Shown: positions 1 to 11,707, counted from the stretch's first letter. The stretch: 43,845 bases of DNA from Pelagophyceae sp. CCMP2097 (GCA_026770575.1 MU657248.1:9098-52942); one strand, 5' to 3'. Notes: a model not told the origin generated them from the letters alone. A program made the numbers and translations.

Positions 1-96
1 GGGCCTGTCTATAGGCTCAAAAACGGCTTACATACCTTTTTTCATTTTTGGTGTTCTATTGTACTGTTCTGCGCCGCTAGCTTATAGTTTTCGGCG
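1..96 (+). repeat. Dispersed AT-rich repeat, copy 1
   Basis: The first 96 bases align without large gaps to 14806-14901. Shared blocks include CTATAGGCTCAA, AACGGCTT, CATTTTTGG and TTATAGTTTTCG. No coding pattern is conserved between the two copies, so I read this as an interspersed element cut by the window edge. The following stretch to about 360 is A-rich and holds nothing recognisable. Confidence 0.7.
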
Positions 97-381
97 TTCC
101 ACAAGGAGAAGTCTACACTCACTCAATACCTCTAAACGAACCTTTAATGCGCAAACGCACGGGAGGGTTCGTAGGGTAGAAGACCCCATCGATCTACAGC
201 CTCGCGTCAATGTAAAACTATCGCTGAAAAAAAAAACGGCGAAAAAAAAGGAAAAAAATGGAATCTATTCACGCGACATACGCAGCGGCGCGAAGGAGCC
301 GGTAAGTTCAATCATGGCAACCAACGAACAAAAATATACCAGTCTGAAAAATTTCTTTTGACAGTTACGAACCATAAAAAC

Positions 382-428
382 CTTAGATAGTAATAGCAGC
401 CGGCCCCTACGGGGCCCTGAGGGCCCTG
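382..428 (-). repeat. Boundary motif, left of HIRA
   Basis: Read on the - strand, this is a GGGCCCC/GGGGCC palindrome followed by TATTACTATCTAAG. The same arrangement occurs at 9361-9399 and 43540-43577. This copy lies about 240 bp upstream of the HIRA start and points away from the gene; the outer side is AT-rich. Its function is unknown. Confidence 0.75.
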
Positions 429-430
429 TA

Positions 431-484
431 CGTGCCCTAGTGCAATCACAAACTACTTCGGCTCCCTTCGGGAGCCTGGAATAT
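431..484 (+). repeat. 54-bp direct repeat, copy 1
   Basis: This copy is identical to 546-599, 115 bp away. It ends in a strong hairpin (GGCTCCC, TTC loop side, GGGAGCC) and the AT tail GGAATAT. It lies in the presumed 5' flank of HIRA. Confidence 0.85.
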
Positions 485-545
485 GAGTTTGCACCAGAAC
501 AGAATGCGATTTAAACGACTTTTTTTAAGCGACTATTTTCGGGGA

Positions 546-599
546 CGTGCCCTAGTGCAATCACAAACTACTTCGGCTCCCTTCGGGAGCCTGGAATAT
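546..599 (+). repeat. 54-bp direct repeat, copy 2
   Basis: Second identical copy of 431-484. It is followed directly by a CCCCCTACGGGGGCCCCTG palindromic motif at 601-622, which is the core of the interspersed repeat seen again at 15788, 17980, 24912 and 25763. Confidence 0.85.
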
Positions 600-668
600 C
601 TTCCCCCCTACGGGGGCCCCTGTGTCCACTTTGATAACCCGCAACAGCGCCTACTCTCCCACACAAGC

Positions 669-3600
669 ATGCGCGTCCTCCGCCACTTTGCGCTCCACCC
701 GGCCGAGGGCGAGGCCCGCGGCGTCTGCCTCTGCAGAGAGGGTTTGTCGCGGCCCCACGTGTGCTTCCGGAGCGCCTTGTCGCGGCGCTTTGCTTGGGCG
801 CCAACGCGCCTTGCTTAGGCCGCGCCTGCGCCGTGTACTCGGCGTCGCTGCATCCGGACGGCACGATTTTGGCGACGTGCGGCGCGGACAAAAAAGTTCG
901 GCTTTGGAAGACAAGTTTGTTATTCCAAGAGACGCTCGACGCCGAGACGCAAAGCGCCCAAACCGAAAGCCTCGCCACCGTATCAGACGGCGCGCTGTGC
1001 GTTTCGAAAGCGGGGGCTTTGGTGCTTTGCTTGCTTGGTGCTGCGTCGCCGACTCGTCTGCGGTGCCTCGGCGTGGCAGGCCCGACGTCTCCGCTTTAGG
1101 GCCGCCGAGCTGTCGTCGCACACGCAGGGCGTGAACTGCGTCAGGTGGAATCATGGCGGCGAGTACCTGGCGTCGTCGTCGGATGACACGCTCATATTCC
1201 TCTGGGAGCACAAGGAGGGTGAGTCTGGTATGATGCCTCGAGGGCATACTCTCGGAAAGGCACGAGATGTCCGAAACCGGCCCGAAACGTAAACTGCGGC
1301 AAGAGGGGAAACAAAAGGACGCCCCGTCTGACTGTATGCTTTTGCGAGTCGAGAACAAAGTGGTCTTCTTTGAAACCGCGTGCTGCAAGCACGGCAACGT
1401 GTGGCTGCCAACAGACGGGAGCCGTCGCACTCTCGACAGCACTGTTTGGCGAACCGCCGTTATTTTGACCGCCCTCGTTCAGCCTCGAAGACCAACGTCA
1501 AAGGGGAGCCGTGCAGTGCTTGGATCGCGGAAGGGCGTGGCCTGCGGGGACCGTCTTTGAGACGGCGCGTTCTTTCGCGGCGCTTTCCTCGCGGCGCCTT
1601 TTGAGAGAGGGAGCGCAGAAAAGCGTGGAGGAGGAGTCCCTTTTCGACGCCCCCAAACTGTGCATCGGTTCGCCGTACAGCGCTGTATAGAGTGGCTCCT
1701 TTCGCGGGGCCCTCCGCGGGCCTCCCGATTCACGCGCGCGCCTCTGGGCCATCGTCGTGGTTGTCCCACCCCCACGAGGGTGGTCGAGCGCTGCACCCCC
1801 GGGTTGCTCAATCGATCCTCTTGCGGAGACTGACAATTCTCCGGCTCTTGGAGGTGGTTCCCAGGCGCCCTCTAGGCGCCGGCCGCGGCGGCGGCAAGTG
1901 GGTCCGCGCCGCCACGTTGCGGGGTCACGCCATGGACGTGCTGGATCTCGCGTGGGGCGCAAACGACGGCTTGCTCGCGAGTTGCTCCATCGACAACCGC
2001 GTCATTGTCTGGAACACGCAGAACGTGTCTCCGCTGCTGCCGCCGCTGAAAGTCCTCTGCGGCCATACGAATTGGGTCAAGGCGCGGATCCGTGCATTTT
2101 TTCATTTTGCATTTTCGGTTTTAAAACGCCCGCTTTTCGTAGGGCGTGGCCTGGGACCCGCTCGGGCGTTTTTTGGCCTCCGCGTCGGAGGACCGGAGCG
2201 TCGTCGTCTGGCGGGCCACGGACTGGGCAATCGAGGCCAAGATCACACTGCCGTGAGTGCCTCGCCGGGCGAAGAACGTCAGCCGAGTTCCAAAACGAAT
2301 GCGCAGCTTCGCCGGCGTGACTGCGCAGACCTTTTTCCAGCGGCTCTCGCGCGGCGCCGCGTCCGTGGCCCAAAGGCGGTTGAGACGAGTCAGGCGCCCT
2401 CAAAACGACCCTTGGCAACCTGTTGCTTGCCCGCTCGAAGGGTCTCTTTGACGGTCCCGAGGAAAGGCTCTCTGAAGAAGGCGCTCCTTTGAGGGATCCA
2501 GAGGCGGTCATCGAGGCGGCTTGGGCCCTTGACGGTCAGGGCAAATCTTCAGCCGGGCCTTCAAGACAGCCGGAGACGGCCTCGGACAAGGCATCGGAGA
2601 CGCCGTTTCGACGAGACGAAGACGACCGTCTCGAGGGACCGGAGAGGCGCCGTCGAGACGGTTCTTGGGAGACGGCCCGAGTTGAAAGCAGAGAGTCCGC
2701 AGAGAGGGTCCGCAGAGACGGTCCGTTGAGATATCCCGAGAGAGGGCTCTTCAGACGGTCTTGAGACGGGCCTTGAGACGGCGCTTGAGTTGGCTTTGAA
2801 GACGGTCTTTCTCGACGTCCCTTGAAGGCGGCCTTGAAGGCGGCCTGCAAATGACCGTTTCGGCGGTCCGTTTGGACAGCTTTGAAGACGGCCCGTTTCA
2901 ACGGTCCGTAGAGACGGCATCGAGATGGCCCATGGTCTTCGAGACGGCGCCGAAGATGGGCCTCTCGACGGTCTTCGAGACGGCCTCGGGACGACGCCGA
3001 GACGGTGCTGAAGACGGCCCTGGCGAGGGCCTTTCTCGACGGTCTTCGGCCCTGTGAACGGGACGGTCCTTCTCGACGGCCCTTTTCGACGGCCCTTTTC
3101 GGCCGTCTCAAGACGGCCTTGTCCTCGGGCCCGTTTCTGGCGGCTTTTGAGTTGTACGCGTTTCTGGCGGCTTGTGATCCCACGTGCGCTCGCACAAGCC
3201 CGCCATTCTAGGTGGAGTCCCGACGGCGCCGCACTGGGATTGCCAAACGCGGCAAAGGCGCAGCAGCAGGTCCCCTCCCCACCCCATTCGACCCGACGGG
3301 TGCAGATGCCTAAAATTAGATCGCCGCCGTCGTCTCGCGCAACGCCTGGGACGCCGCCGCTGCGGATCTGGTGGGCCACAAGCAGCCTGTGACCGTGGTC
3401 AAGTTCGCGCCCGTTTTGTGCGTCGCGAGAAAGACAACGTCCTTGCCGCAGCCCGGTATTCAAACAGGTTCCGCGCCGCCGCCACGATCCAGTGCCCCGA
3501 GCCGCAGCCGCACAGCGTCGTCGCAATCGGGTCCCAGGACGCCACCGCGCTCGCCGGCGCCGGGCATTTTGGAAAACAAGAGGCGCCACGACCAACGGCG

Positions 3601-6600
3601 TCGGCTGGGCCCTCAGGCCCCCGAGGTCGGGGTTGCCGCGTTGGGGCGTTTTGGCCGAAATCGTCCCTGAAGACTGCGCTTTGAGACTGGTCTGGCCGGT
3701 GCCCCGGACCCTTTGAAGACGGCTTTGGCGACCCGGCCCCGTCGGGTCCGAATTGAAACCCCGAAACCACCGTCCCTGCTCCACGGCTTCGACCATTCGG
3801 GCCCCTGCTTCGGCCTCTTTCGAGGCCACTTGCCCGCCCGAGAGCACGGCCACTTTCAAGGCCGAGAACGGGCGGCCTTGAACAAGGGCCCGTCTCAGAG
3901 CCCGGAAAAGGACGGGCCCCTGCTTCGGCCTCTTTTGGGGCCGCTGGCACTGCCGAACGCGCGGTGAATTGCCGGTTGCAAGGCCCCTAGAAGAGCCCCC
4001 ACGCATTGTGCCTTGCAAGAGACCGGGCCGCCGCGGTAAGGGCCCCCGTAGGGGCGATCCCCATGGATTTGTGAGCTGGTTCCTGCCCAAAGAACGTTCT
4101 TTACCGTTTTTTTTTTTCCCGGCCGTTTTCGTCAGTGGGACCCTCTTCACTCGCTGCGGCTGTAATTCAACGGGGCGACTCAGAGGGTCCGTCCGAGCGA
4201 CCGTCCTTTTGGCCCGTCCAGGGGACGTCGCAGAGGGGATGCAGTCGAAGAGACTGCCGAAAGGACCGTCCAAGAGACCGCCTTGGAAACCGCCGTCTTC
4301 TTCGACCGTCACAGAGGGCCGGTCCCCGGGACGTTTCGACAGGGAACTGTCCAAGGGGCCCGTCCTTCTGGACCGCCCAAGCGACTGTCCTTTGGGACCG
4401 CCCGAGTCTCTCCAGGGGGTCGTCGAAACGGCGCCGTTTCGAACGGCCGTCGAAAGGGGCCGTCTCGAAGGGCCGTCTCGAAGCGCTGTCCCAAGGCGCC
4501 GTCTCAAGGCGCCGTCTCAAAGGGCCGTCTCATAGGGCCGTCTCCAGGGGCCGCCGTCTCCGGAGCCGGAGACGGGAGCAGGGGCGGGTTTGCCATTCAA
4601 CCCTCTGGTTTGCCATTCAACCCTCGGGTTTCTCGGGTGAGACGGCGGCCTTTGAGCGGGTTTGGTCGCGGCCTCTCACCCAAGAAGCCTCTTCTCAGAC
4701 GGGGTTCTCTCGACACCCCCGCGGCCCTGTGGGGCCAAATGGCTCGCCGTGAATGTATGTCCGTTGTTGCAACCCGGCCCGCTTGCTCCGCAGGTCTCCA
4801 TCTGGACCGACGCGGCCGCGCGGCCGCTCCTCGTGCTCCGCGACTGCTGCGCCGGCGCCGTGAAAAATGCGGCGTCGTGAAAAGAGCGTCGTGAAAAGTG
4901 CACACGTTGGCAAATGCTCCGGGAAACACCGCTCTCCGGCGGGCTTTCAGGTCTCCGACCTCTGCTGGGCCGCCGACGGCTCCGCGCTCGTGGCCACGTC
5001 GCACGACGGCTCGGTCAGTCTGCCTCGCCGGAAGAGGGTCCGCGGATTTGGGCGGCGAAACAGCGCCGAAACAGCGTGCAACGGGCCACGCCGCGGGTGC
5101 ATCTGCACTTTAGATGTGCACTTTGATCTTCGCGCCCGACGACGGCATGGGCGCCGCCGTGCACCCGCTGCAGCGTGCGTCTGGCACCGGCCGACGACTT
5201 GCGAGGCGGTCCAACAGGCCCGAAACAGTCGCCTTCGCTGGCTTCGCCTCCGCCGGCGCCGTCTCCGGCGGCGCCGTCTCCGGCGGCGCCGTCTCCGGCC
5301 GCGGCCGCGGGGCCGGCGGAGCCGCAGCAGGCCGGTGCGCGGGAGCCATTTGTCCAACACAAATGTTCGTTCCAAGACGGCAAAAAAAGGATCCGGCCCG
5401 TGCGTCGCGCCGTCCGAAGAGACCGACGCCCGACCTTTCCGGGTTAGACGCTCATCACGTCGGCGGGCGACTCGCGGCCGCTGGCGGCGTTCCAAGGCGA
5501 CGGTGCGCGTTTTTTTAAAGAATGCACGGGGCACGACCGAAAACGTTTGCGTCTCGCACTCCGCTCAAACGGCCTCTGCTTCGCCGGTGTCATCCGCGCC
5601 TTTGGAATTAGCGCGGCCGTCGGCCGCGGTTGCCGCGCCCGCCGCCGTGGGAAAGCTGCGCCGCGAGGAAAAAAACGTCCAAGAAGAGACGCCATCTGTG
5701 GACATTTGAGAGAGGCCATCTGTGGACCGCCCGGCGCGAGGGCATCGACCTCTGTCGCGGGGCTGATTGCCGTCGGCCTTTGCCCTCGAAATCCCGCGAA
5801 ATCCCGCGAAATCCCGCGAAATGCCTCGAAATCCCACAAAACGCCACAAACTCCCGAATCATACCCCGCCCCAGGCCCCCGCGCGCGCGCGCGCCGACGC
5901 GCTGCCGGCGCCCGCCGCTCTTGACGTGCGCACGTGTTTTCGGGTCGCCTTTTGCTTGGAATCCTTTTGCTTGGCATCCACGACTTGGGGTCCCACGACT
6001 TGGTCTCACCACCATATCTCGCCTCTTCTCTGGACGCTGGCGCCTCGGACGCAGGTGCTCTCCTGCCACAATACCGGCGACGCCGCGGCCACGCTCCACC
6101 TGCAGAGCGTCGCAGGAAGCCGCGTCTGAAAACGGGGGTGGAGAAGGCGCCTTGCTTCAAAGTCTCGCGAGTGCGCCTCGTGCAGACGAGTTGCTCTCAA
6201 GAAGGGCCGCGTTCTTCCCGGACCGTGGAAGCGGCCGCGAGGACCCGCTCTCGCCCTTGCGGTCACCCGGACTTTGTAGGTCCGGCAAGGTCAATTTGGC
6301 GACTGAAAACTTGAGGGCTTGCCCGAATCGAACGCCGCAGGCGGCGCAATCGTTGGAGGGCGGCGCATCTCGGCGTCGGTCCTCACCGCGTCGCGTCGAG
6401 GCGCCGCGGTTTGGAAGGTGCGTCTGCCAGACTTTGGGCGTTGCCTCGTTTGACACGCGCCTTGTCGAACGTGCTTCTTTGCAGAGCGAGGTCCGCGGCC
6501 GCGCGGCGGCGCTCGTGGGCGCCGGTCTTTTCCGCCGCGTCGGAAAATGGGCGCCTTGCCGTGGGTGGCGAGACGCTTGCCCTTTGTGGCGAGTTGGGTT

Positions 6601-9299
6601 TTGGGGCCTTTCTGCCGACGGGGGGCCGTATCTTTGACGCGCTTCGTTTTTAGGCGGCTGGGTGGCCGTCGGCACTCACGAAGGTTTCCTCTACGTGCTC
6701 GACGCTCATTCGGGCGCGGTGCTGACGCCCGCGCTTCAGCTTGGGACGGCGTGTTGCCACATGTCCTCGGACCGGCGCCACTTTTTGAGAGAGACGGCGG
6801 CCCTGTCAGGAGCGGCCCGTTAGGCGCATCTCGTCGTCCAAGCTGGCCGTCTTGACGAGGGACGCCGAGCTGCGGGTTTTTGAGCTGGAGGACATGGCTC
6901 TCGAGGTCTGACCCGGCGTCTTACGGTTTCGCGTCCGGCTCAAAATGAAAAGGCCTCGCGCGGGGCCGTGTGGCGGGAGGACTCCGAGGAGGCTGTGTGA
7001 GAGCCTCGATGGGATCTCGCTGCCTCGATGCTTGAGGAATGCCGAGGATGCTCTGGGAATGAGACCCCACGCTCGCCGTCTCTGACGTCTTTCCACGGGC
7101 CGTTTCCCCCAAAACGGACGTCAAACGGGCCCCGTCGCATCGCCCTGAAAAGGACCTCTTGAAATGGGGTGCCGGGAAACGTTTGGACTGCCACGGCAAT
7201 GTCGAGACGTATCTCGACGCGTAGACCTTTGGGACTGGTGCCCTTTGGGCCCGACGGCCACAGGAGCCATTTGCACGAGGGGCCTCTGGTCACAGGGACC
7301 TTGCCTCGTCTCCGAGGAACTTGTTCGGGGACTTTGGTCGTTTGAATATTGACACGTTTTGGAACATTCGGGCCTTTGCCAGGGCGACACTGCCATCAAA
7401 GGGGCCTTTGGCACAGGGACCTGGTCAAAGAGGGCCGTCGAGGCAGGGAAGAACGTACGCGTATCGGCGGAGGCCGCGCTCAAGGACCGCAAAAGGCACG
7501 CCGTCGGCGAGGGCAGAGGCGGGGAGCGCGGGCCCTCTGCGGAGAGCGCGCGGGCCCTCTGAGAGCTGCACCTCCGACATGCGTGCAAACATCCTCTGCG
7601 CCCACGTTTGCGGCCGTCCTTCGTGCCTCCCAAGGGGCCGTTCCGTAGGTCTCCGTGTCCGTCCTCCCCGCGCTCTGGTCGGCGCTCCGCCTCGACGCCG
7701 CCCCGCTTCCCGACGCCGCGCTGCCAAACATCGTCGAGATTGCACTCGACGCGAGCTGCGCCACCTTGGTCCTCGACGTCGACGGCGAAGTCCAGGCGCG
7801 CCCTCTGCCCCTTGAAATTTCTGCAAAATGCCCCTTGAAATTTCTGCAAACCCCGCTGAACCGCGAAAATGCCTTGAATCTTGAAAATACGAGGTCTTTA
7901 CCCTCGACACCGCCCTGCGCTGCTGGTCCCGCTGCGGCGACGCGGGGTACGTTGAGACTTTGCAAGGGCAGACAAGTGCTTCCGGTCAGAGGCCGCACGG
8001 GCGCAGCTTCTCCCACGCCATGTTCGCCGCTGCGCGCGCGTCGGCCTCGGGAAACGCCCTCGGAAACGCGCTTCAACATCTCGAGGTCGACGAGAACGCG
8101 GCGGTGCGCGAGCACTCTGGGAGACATCTGGGCCTCGAAATCCGACTTTCGTGAACAAGGATCGTCGTGGAGAAAAACGACATGGAGTGGTGGAGCGGTT
8201 TGAGTGATCCAAAAGGGCCCCCCCTGGGCGGCCAAAGACCCGAGAAGACGGTCTATTCGACGTTTTCGAGGCGGGTTCGTCGAGGCCGTCCTGGCCCTCG
8301 ATTCGACCCTCGAGCATGGCCTCGGTCTTGAAGACCGGCTCCGGACGGCGCTCCTTCAGAGTCTCCCAGACGGCGCCGAAGACGGCCGTCTCGAAAGGCC
8401 CCGAGGCCGTCCTCTTTGACGGCCCTTTCCAACGGCCCAAAGGTCTCGAGGCGCCCCAAAGAGATGGTCTTCAGAATTCCTCGAGGCGCGTTCTTCGAGA
8501 CGGTCCTGAAGACGGTTCCGTCGAGATGGTCCTGAAGACGGCCTCGAGGCGGCCCTCGACATGGCCTCAAAACTCGAGGCGGTCCTCGAGATGGCCTCGA
8601 GATGGCCCCGAAACGATATCAAGAAGATGGTCCTCGAAACGGCCCTCGAGACGGCCCTCGAGGCGGCTCCCAAGACGGACCTAAAACTTGAGATGGACGG
8701 CCTTGTCGAACTCCGTGAGCAGACACCCTCGGTGTTCGATTCACCCAGAGTCGGACTCGGATTTCGACGTGCGCCACATACCATGAAATACCCAGAAAAT
8801 ACCCATAAAATACCCATAAAATACCGGTAAACCCGCTAGGCGACGTCTGCGCACCTCGAGGAGCGCGTCGCCGGCGCGCTTTCGGCGAAGGTGCGGGGGG
8901 TGCGGGTTCTCGGGGGCTTTGCACTCGGATGCGTTTTTTTGCACTCGCATTGCACTCGGATGCGTTTTTTTGGCACTAGCATGGCTCGTCGAAAGGGTCC
9001 CGAGAACAAAAGGCCCCGTATCGAAGAGGCCCCTTTTGGGCTTGAGGCCCCTTTCGCGACGCGCTGGATCGCCATAGGCGTGGCCCGAGCTGGAGCACTG
9101 GCTCTCGGTGTACGTGAGATACATCCTCGCGTCTGATGACATTTTGCGACTCCGAACGTTGTTAACGCGCCTCCAGAAACAAAGCCACGCCAAAGTCCGA
9201 GCCCTGCTCGCCAATGCCCTGGCGCTGGTCTGCGAGCACGACACGCTGCAGCACGTGGCCCACGAAATCGCCGAAAGCCTCGAAGCGGCGGAGCCTTGA
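669..9299 (+). CDS. HIRA: HIRA-family histone chaperone (WD40), multi-exon
   Basis: Homolog of HIRA/HIR1, the nuclear chaperone that deposits H3.3-H4 independently of replication. Resolved exons: 669-708, 819-996, 1100-1218, 1876-2081, 2143-2252, 3212-3257, 3320-3417, 3468-3546, 4794-4859, 4951-5013, 5114 onward, an exon ending at 6417, 6654-6750, 6824-6905, 7649-7795, 7894-7946, 8840-8890 and 9078-9299 (TGA stop). The N-terminal WD40 propeller is clear: SLHPDGTILATCG, GVNCVRWNHGGEYLASSSDD, LASCSIDNRVIVWN, WDPLGRFLASASEDRS, GHKQPVTVVKFAP and SVVAIGSQDAT. A Pro/Ala linker follows, then a B-domain-like QDGKKRIRPV (about 5373-5402). The C-terminal HIRA domain carries GWVAVGTHEGFLYVLD, KLAVLTRDAELRVFELE and VFTLDTALRCWSRCGD. 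The start gives MRVLRHFAL, matching the family's short N-terminus. Exons at 5200-6370, 7947-8839 and perhaps one in 2253-3211 are incomplete. Five of 16 donors are GC. Confidence 0.93.
2253..3211 (+). other. HIRA intron filled with GACGG repeats
   Basis: Donor GTGAGT at 2253 and acceptor TTCTAG before 3212. From about 2530 to 3130 the sequence is a degenerate 10-15 bp repeat of GAGACGG, GACGGTC and CTCGAG words. The flanking exons are phase-compatible. However, some 15 residues usually present between the WD repeats are missing, so a small exon whose length is a multiple of 3 may be hidden here. Confidence 0.7.
3547..4793 (+). other. HIRA GC-AG intron with dispersed repeats
   Basis: GC donor (GCGCTC) and acceptor CTCCGCAG. 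Contents: a dispersed repeat at 3745-3835, whose relatives lie at 19187-19265 and 29893-29975; a repeat at 4193-4271 that also occurs inverted at 31714-31800 and 32011-32090; and a run of GGCCGTCTC words at 4430-4560. Confidence 0.75.
5245..5315 (+). repeat. 15-bp GC-rich tandem repeat in HIRA linker
   Basis: About four units of GGCGCCGTCTCCGGC. In the reading frame that leads into the B-domain-like QDGKKRIRPV, the units encode a Pro/Ala/Ser linker (PSPAA repeated). This agrees with the disordered linker normally present between the HIRA WD40 propeller and the B domain. Confidence 0.6.
5779..5862 (+). repeat. Decamer tandem array (AAATCCCGCG)
   Basis: Six to eight degenerate 10-bp units, GAAATCCCGC followed by variants, inside a HIRA intron about 190 bp before the exon starting at 6054. 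It resembles the A-rich arrays at 8784-8828 and 38611-38652. Confidence 0.7.
6054..6128 (+). other. HIRA: Probable HIRA C-terminal domain exon
   Basis: Acceptor GGACGCAG before 6054. The encoded segment begins VLSCHNTGDAAATLHLQ and corresponds to the conserved Cys-x-Asn block that opens the HIRA C-terminal domain. The frame closes at TGA 6127-6129, so a donor must lie upstream of it; I could not choose one. The matching downstream piece VLTASRRGAAVWK ends at 6417 with a GTGCGT donor. Confidence 0.6.
8200..8720 (+). repeat. Degenerate GACGG/CTCGAG repeat in HIRA intron
   Basis: Dense GACGGCC, GAGACGG and CTCGAGATGG words with 10-15 bp irregular periodicity fill most of the intron between the exons at 7894-7946 and 8840-8890. 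No exon could be recognised within it. Confidence 0.7.
8784..8828 (+). repeat. A-rich 11-bp tandem array before a 3' splice site
   Basis: Four units of about 11 bp with core AAAATACCCAT, ending 11 bp before the acceptor CCGCTAG of the exon at 8840. A near-identical array precedes the exon at 38613 in the PPP2R3C gene on the opposite strand. Confidence 0.75.
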
Positions 9300-9360
9300 A
9301 GCTTGTGACCGCGCCTTTTGACGACGCGCAGGCCCCTGCCAACGGCCGTCGGGGGCTCCA

Positions 9361-9399
9361 CAGGGCCCCGCAGGGGCCGAGAGCCTATTACTATCTAAG
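9361..9399 (+). repeat. Boundary motif, right of HIRA
   Basis: CAGGGCCCC/AGGGGCC palindrome, then GAGAGCC and TATTACTATCTAAG. It begins 62 bp after the HIRA stop codon and points away from the gene. With the inverted copy at 382-428 it brackets the HIRA locus. Confidence 0.8.
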
Positions 9400-11125
9400 C
9401 ACTGTATGGCTCCCCGAGCGGCTTGCGAAGAGGTTTAACTTTTACTTCAACTTCACTTTCCGCAGTTTGCTTCAATTTTTAATACAAACTTTTTTCAAGG
9501 TTGTTACTTAGGATTCGTACTGTCGTCGGCGTGATGCCCCGGCGGCGTGGGCGCCGCGTGCGGGGTTGGTGCGCCGTCGCTACTGCGTCCGGAGCGACCG
9601 TCATCCCCGACGGCTCCTCTGGGTTGACGGACAAACCCGCCATGTGCTCCTATTTCCGGCTAGACGAGACTTTTCGAAACGGCCACTGGAGACAGCCACT
9701 CCAGACGGCGCTTGGCGCGGGCGCAAAGGCGAGGAGTCTGCCGCTGATGCGAGTGGTCTAATAACGAATGCCAGTGGTCTGAACTGATTCGGGTGGTCTC
9801 ACCGACTGGTGCGAGTTTGAACATATGCGCGTGTGCTCCCCGACTCTGTCGGCCCCAGCCCTATCGTAAAAAAAGGCTGAACAAAATGACATCAAGCGAC
9901 GATCTGCCATGTTGTCCTACTGTACGAGGGACAAAAGTACGACTTTGGAGCATCGAGTCTCAGCTCTCCGGGGGTGTCTATAGTCACAGGCGTTGGAAAG
10001 AGGGGAAGCAGGGCTTTCGAAATCCGTCGGCCGTGACCATGGACACAGAGCTGAGTCCCAGGTGGCCAAAGTTTGACTGTTTTTGACCTTCTTTGGGCGA
10101 TTCTGCGCCCCGGCGCGGTTACTTCTGCCCCGTGGCGACTTGATCAAGTCTTTTCAAGAAAAAAGTCTGTGGGCCCCTTGGGGTTTTAACCTTTGGGGGG
10201 GGGAGATAACCACTTGATCCAAGAGGCAGCCGAGACTGCAATCAATGTCCGACTGCAATCAAGGAGCGGCTGTTGACATGAAAATAAGACACCGTCTGTC
10301 ACTGACGTTTGCCCTGGCTTTTTTTGGGGGGGGGGGGCTTACGCGACGCGTGTCGTGGACGAGCATGGGAGAGGGGTTGGACGGGGAGGGTCAGGCAAAA
10401 GCCCCAGACCGCCTCCGCCGAGGCAAAAAGGGGTCAGAAAGGGGGGTTGTGGGCTCCAGGTTAGGGGGCGGACGGGGGGGGGGGTCATAAAGTCCTCCCA
10501 ACCCCCCTTCCCCCATGCCCCCCTCCCAAGGAAAAAAAACGAACCCAGGGACCCCAGAGTAGTGCCGTATAATCCTGGTACCCAGAGTGCAACGCGCCCA
10601 GGGCACGCTGACAGGGTGCGCTTTGGTTGAGATCGCGGGAGGTGGCCCAAGATAGCCCCGGGCCGGTCTTGGTTGCCGCACGACCGCGCGCTACGGCGCG
10701 CATACGACGAGCCGGCTTATCGGCGCTTTGGAAGCCTGGGGCGTTTGGCGCTCGTGCGCGTCGCGCGGGCGTCTACCCTGGCTCAAAATGTTCAGGAGAT
10801 GACGAGCGATCGGCGACGACGAGGGCACTTAGCGCGAATCCCAGCGCGCGCCGACTCCGAGCCGCGGGACGGTCCACGCGCAAAACTGCCCCGGGGAACT
10901 TTTTAAGATTTTATTGAATCCCCACTAGTCGCTTCTCAGACTCACCGTGTTGGAAGAGTGCGATTCTACGCCTCCTGCGGCGCAGTTTTCTCGGAGGGTG
11001 GCAGTGGGCCCCACTGCCGCCCCACTGAAGGCCCGGGCCACGAAACCGCGCCGAAATCGGCCGTCTACAAATTGTGAAGGCCGCAATTGGGGGAAGGTTT
11101 GAATAAATTGAACCCCTTCTACACC
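9400..11125. other. Intergenic, no gene recognised
   Basis: This stretch begins AT-rich (T-rich tract 9430-9510). It contains long G runs (10190-10203, 10325-10337, 10475-10485) and one copy of the SINE-like sequence at 10208-10318. No open frame shows a recognisable domain or splice-consistent structure. Confidence 0.5.
10208..10318 (+). repeat. SINE-like repeat, diverged copy
   Basis: Homologous to the insertion at 12394-12501. Shared blocks are CAGCCGAGACTGCA, CTGTTGACATGAAAATA and GACACC-TCTGTCACTG. This copy has an internal duplication of GACTGCAATCAA and is followed by a T/G-rich tail. Confidence 0.75.
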
Positions 11126-11566
11126 TCAGTCGATTTTAGATCAGCTTCGGGTCTCTCTCTCTTCCGTAAGATGACGAAAATTTTGAAATATTTTCCAGGG
11201 GGCGTCTGGCGCTCCTTTCAAGACGTCGAGATGCGCCGCCTGACTCGCGTGTCGGCGCGCTTGAAAGGAGCGCCTGACGCCCTCTGGAAAATATTTCAAA
11301 ATTTGGCGCGTCAAAATATTGAAGTATTCCCAAGGGAGCTGAGGACCCTGCCATCGAGACAGGGGGTGCAGCGTCTGATTCCGCACCCGTGTGACTAAGT
11401 CTCTTCGTCGTCAGCTCTCTGGAACAACGCAAAAATCGGTATGATGACTTTGGCGAGGTAAAGTGTCGCTTATTTTTCGAATTTTCATCTAATATATTGA
11501 ACTTACAAACGAAAACGTATCAGACAAAACCTTAACGGACCATGAAGCTGATCTAAAATCGACTGA
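11126..11566. mobile_element. 441-bp fold-back element with 23-bp TIRs
   Basis: Perfect 23-bp terminal inverted repeats lie at 11126-11148 (TCAGTCGATTTTAGATCAGC...) and 11544-11566. Inside is a second long hairpin with 45-bp arms, 11178-11222 and 11260-11304, carrying only two mismatches. There is no coding capacity, so it is a non-autonomous MITE-like element. No clear target duplication was found. Confidence 0.8.
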
Positions 11567-11597
11567 CCTCCGTCCTTATCGCCAAACTACTGAACTT

Positions 11598-11707
11598 GCG
11601 GGTGAAGTACCATTAAATTTCGGTTGCCTTTGCGGTGAAGTACCATAAAATTTGCGGTGATATACCATTAGCATTTGCGGTGAAGTACCATAAAATTTGC
11701 GGTGCAC
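11598..11707 (+). repeat. Minisatellite, about 25-bp unit
   Basis: Four imperfect copies of GCGGTGAAGTACCATAAAAT, one with TGATATACC in place of TGAAGTACC. It lies just outside the 11126-11566 element. Confidence 0.75.

Noticed and set aside
3418..3467. Frameshift in HIRA
   Set aside because: The frame change is explained by a 50-bp intron with GTGCGT donor and CAAACAG acceptor that restores the conserved sequence.
2561..4507. 648-codon - strand open frame
   Set aside because: It overlaps well-supported HIRA exons on the + strand and encodes only Arg/Pro/Ser/Gly low complexity from GACGG repeats.
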